Assembly (NCBI GenBank): GCA_035645555.1
Contig: DASQMI010000023.1
Coordinates: forward strand, 1-5,122
Source: Lysobacter_F sp035645555
GTDB lineage: Bacteria > Pseudomonadota > Gammaproteobacteria > Xanthomonadales > Xanthomonadaceae
Direction of reading: 5' to 3'
Length of the DNA stretch: 5,122 nucleotides
Part shown: piece after piece, positions 4,198 through 5,122 of the stretch
Layout: the number at the start of each line of letters is the position of its first letter
Numbering within the stretch: position 1 is the stretch's first letter
Translations under genes and position numbers: made by a program
The notes under the pieces: generated by a model
Told to the model about the DNA's origin: nothing
What the model saw: only the letters and a program-made list of their open reading frames with translations
The model's database searches: none

Positions 4198-5122
4198 TCA
4201 GACCGCCGACTCCAGCGCCCCCAGCTCGGCCAGCACGGCCGTCGCATAGGCCCCGGCCGGCAGCGCGAACGCCAGTCGCAGCGTGCGTGGCTCGGGCCAC
4301 GCCCAGTGCAGCTCGGCCGGACGCACCCGCAGCGCGCGGCGTTCCTGCTCCAGCCCGGCGCGCTCCAGCCCGTCGCGCAGCGCCAGCGACGCGGCATCGT
4401 CCAGCGCCGCCTGTTCCAGCTCGAGCGCGGCGGCCTGCGTGCGCAGCGCCCCGCGTCCCCACAGCGGTCCGGTCGGATGGATGTCGAACGCGGCGAGCCG
4501 GGCGGCCAGCGCCTCGTCCCACGGCTCCGGCCCGAACACGCTGCGGCGCCCGTCGAGCATCCACACCTCGCCGTCCAGCGCGCGGTCCCAGCAGTCGCGT
4601 TCCACCCGCATCGCCAGCACGCGGTTGAACAACGCCGAGCGCGCGGCCGAGAGCAGCAGTGCGCGCAGCTCGCGTCCGACCCGCTTGCCGGCGAACATCG
4701 CCAGCGCCTGCTGCACGTTGTCGCGCTGGCGGCCGAAGCGCTGCTCGCCGAAGTAGTTGGGCACCCCGCGCGCGGCGAGCGCCTGCAGCCGCTGCTCGAT
4801 CGCCGCGCGGTCGCCGTCGACGTCACGCAACGTCAGCTCGAAGCGGTTGCCCGCGAGCGCGCCGCGCGGCAGCTTGCGGTGGTGCCGTGCGGCCTCGAGC
4901 ACCCGCAGCGCGTCCGACTCCAGCGCCGCAGGCGCCGGCGCCTCACGGCCCGGCAGGTGCACGCTGAAGCGCTGGCGGGTGACCGCATGGCGGTCCTTCA
5001 TGCCGGCATAGCCGATCGCGCGCTCCGCCACGCCGGCCCAGCGCGCGATGCGCTGCGCCGCCTCGGTCGTGGTGAGGCCGCGCTTCTCGACGGTAAGCAG
5101 CAGGTGCTCGCCGGCGCCGCTT
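4198..5122 (-). CDS. truD: tRNA pseudouridine(13) synthase TruD, 5' end cut by window edge
   Basis: TruD converts uridine 13 of certain tRNAs, such as tRNA-Glu, to pseudouridine in the cytoplasm. The frame stays open to the window edge and shows 307 codons; E. coli TruD has about 349 residues, so roughly 40 N-terminal residues are missing. Visible residues begin SGAGEHLLLTVEKRGLTT, which fits the region before the active site. GYAGMKDRHAVTRQ contains the catalytic Asp, visible residue 43, codon at 4995-4993. Further on are HHRKLPRGALAGNRF, the family signature VPNYFGEQRFG (about visible 120-130), SAARSALFNRVLA, and a C-terminal LPAGAYATAVLAEL. A GTG at 5031-5029 is internal and not the start. 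The gene normally sits next to ispF and surE; here the lipoprotein and Smr genes lie between truD and surE. Confidence 0.95.
   Translation of the reverse strand, partial: SGAGEHLLLTVEKRGLTTTEAAQRIARWAGVAERAIGYAGMKDRHAVTRQRFSVHLPGREAPAPAALESDALRVLEAARHHRKLPRGALAGNRFELTLRDVDGDRAAIEQRLQALAARGVPNYFGEQRFGRQRDNVQQALAMFAGKRVGRELRALLLSAARSALFNRVLAMRVERDCWDRALDGEVWMLDGRRSVFGPEPWDEALAARLAAFDIHPTGPLWGRGALRTQAAALELEQAALDDAASLALRDGLERAGLEQERRALRVRPAELHWAWPEPRTLRLAFALPAGAYATAVLAELGALESAV

Noticed and set aside
4198..5031. truD starting at the GTG at 5031-5029
   Set aside because: The frame stays open to the window edge and the upstream residues, including GEHLLLTVEK, fit TruD. The GTG codon is internal.

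Overview
The window is about 70% G+C and carries a compact chromosomal block ordered, on the minus strand, truD (cut by the right edge) - small lipoprotein - surE - pcm - yqaA - nlpD. A plus-strand Smr-domain gene sits between the lipoprotein and surE. The truD-surE-pcm-nlpD order is the classic gammaproteobacterial stress and housekeeping neighbourhood. The YqaA insertion, the Pcm and SurE sequences and the high G+C together suggest a member of the Xanthomonadales (Lysobacter, Luteimonas, Rhodanobacter or Xanthomonas relatives). This assignment rests on recalled protein similarity, not a search.

Right to left: truD (4198-5122, tRNA pseudouridine-13 synthase) lacks its N-terminus because of the window edge. 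A 135-bp gap follows, holding a possible -10 box and two abutting GC-rich hairpins directly upstream of the ribosome binding site of an unrecognised 79-residue lipoprotein (3823-4062). That gene ends 3 bp from the convergent Smr-domain gene (3250-3819). A 97-bp divergent intergenic region (3153-3249) separates the Smr gene from surE and carries a good -10 box facing surE.

The surE operon is tightly packed. surE and pcm overlap by ATGA. The pcm stop overlaps a possible 14-codon ORF (TGATG), whose own stop overlaps the TTG start of yqaA (TTGA). The yqaA stop lies in the Shine-Dalgarno of nlpD. The products are a nucleotide 5'-phosphatase, a protein isoaspartate repair enzyme, a DedA-related membrane protein and an envelope lipoprotein with LysM and degenerate LytM domains.

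The least ordinary part is the first 267 bases. The 3' end of nlpD plus its downstream hairpin is present twice, 158 bp apart, with 107 of 110 aligned positions identical. The outer copy keeps the nlpD reading frame and stop inside a 26-codon relic. It could be a real duplication or an assembly artefact near a contig end. No mobile element, CRISPR array, tRNA or rRNA gene was seen, and I found no convincing new multi-gene system.
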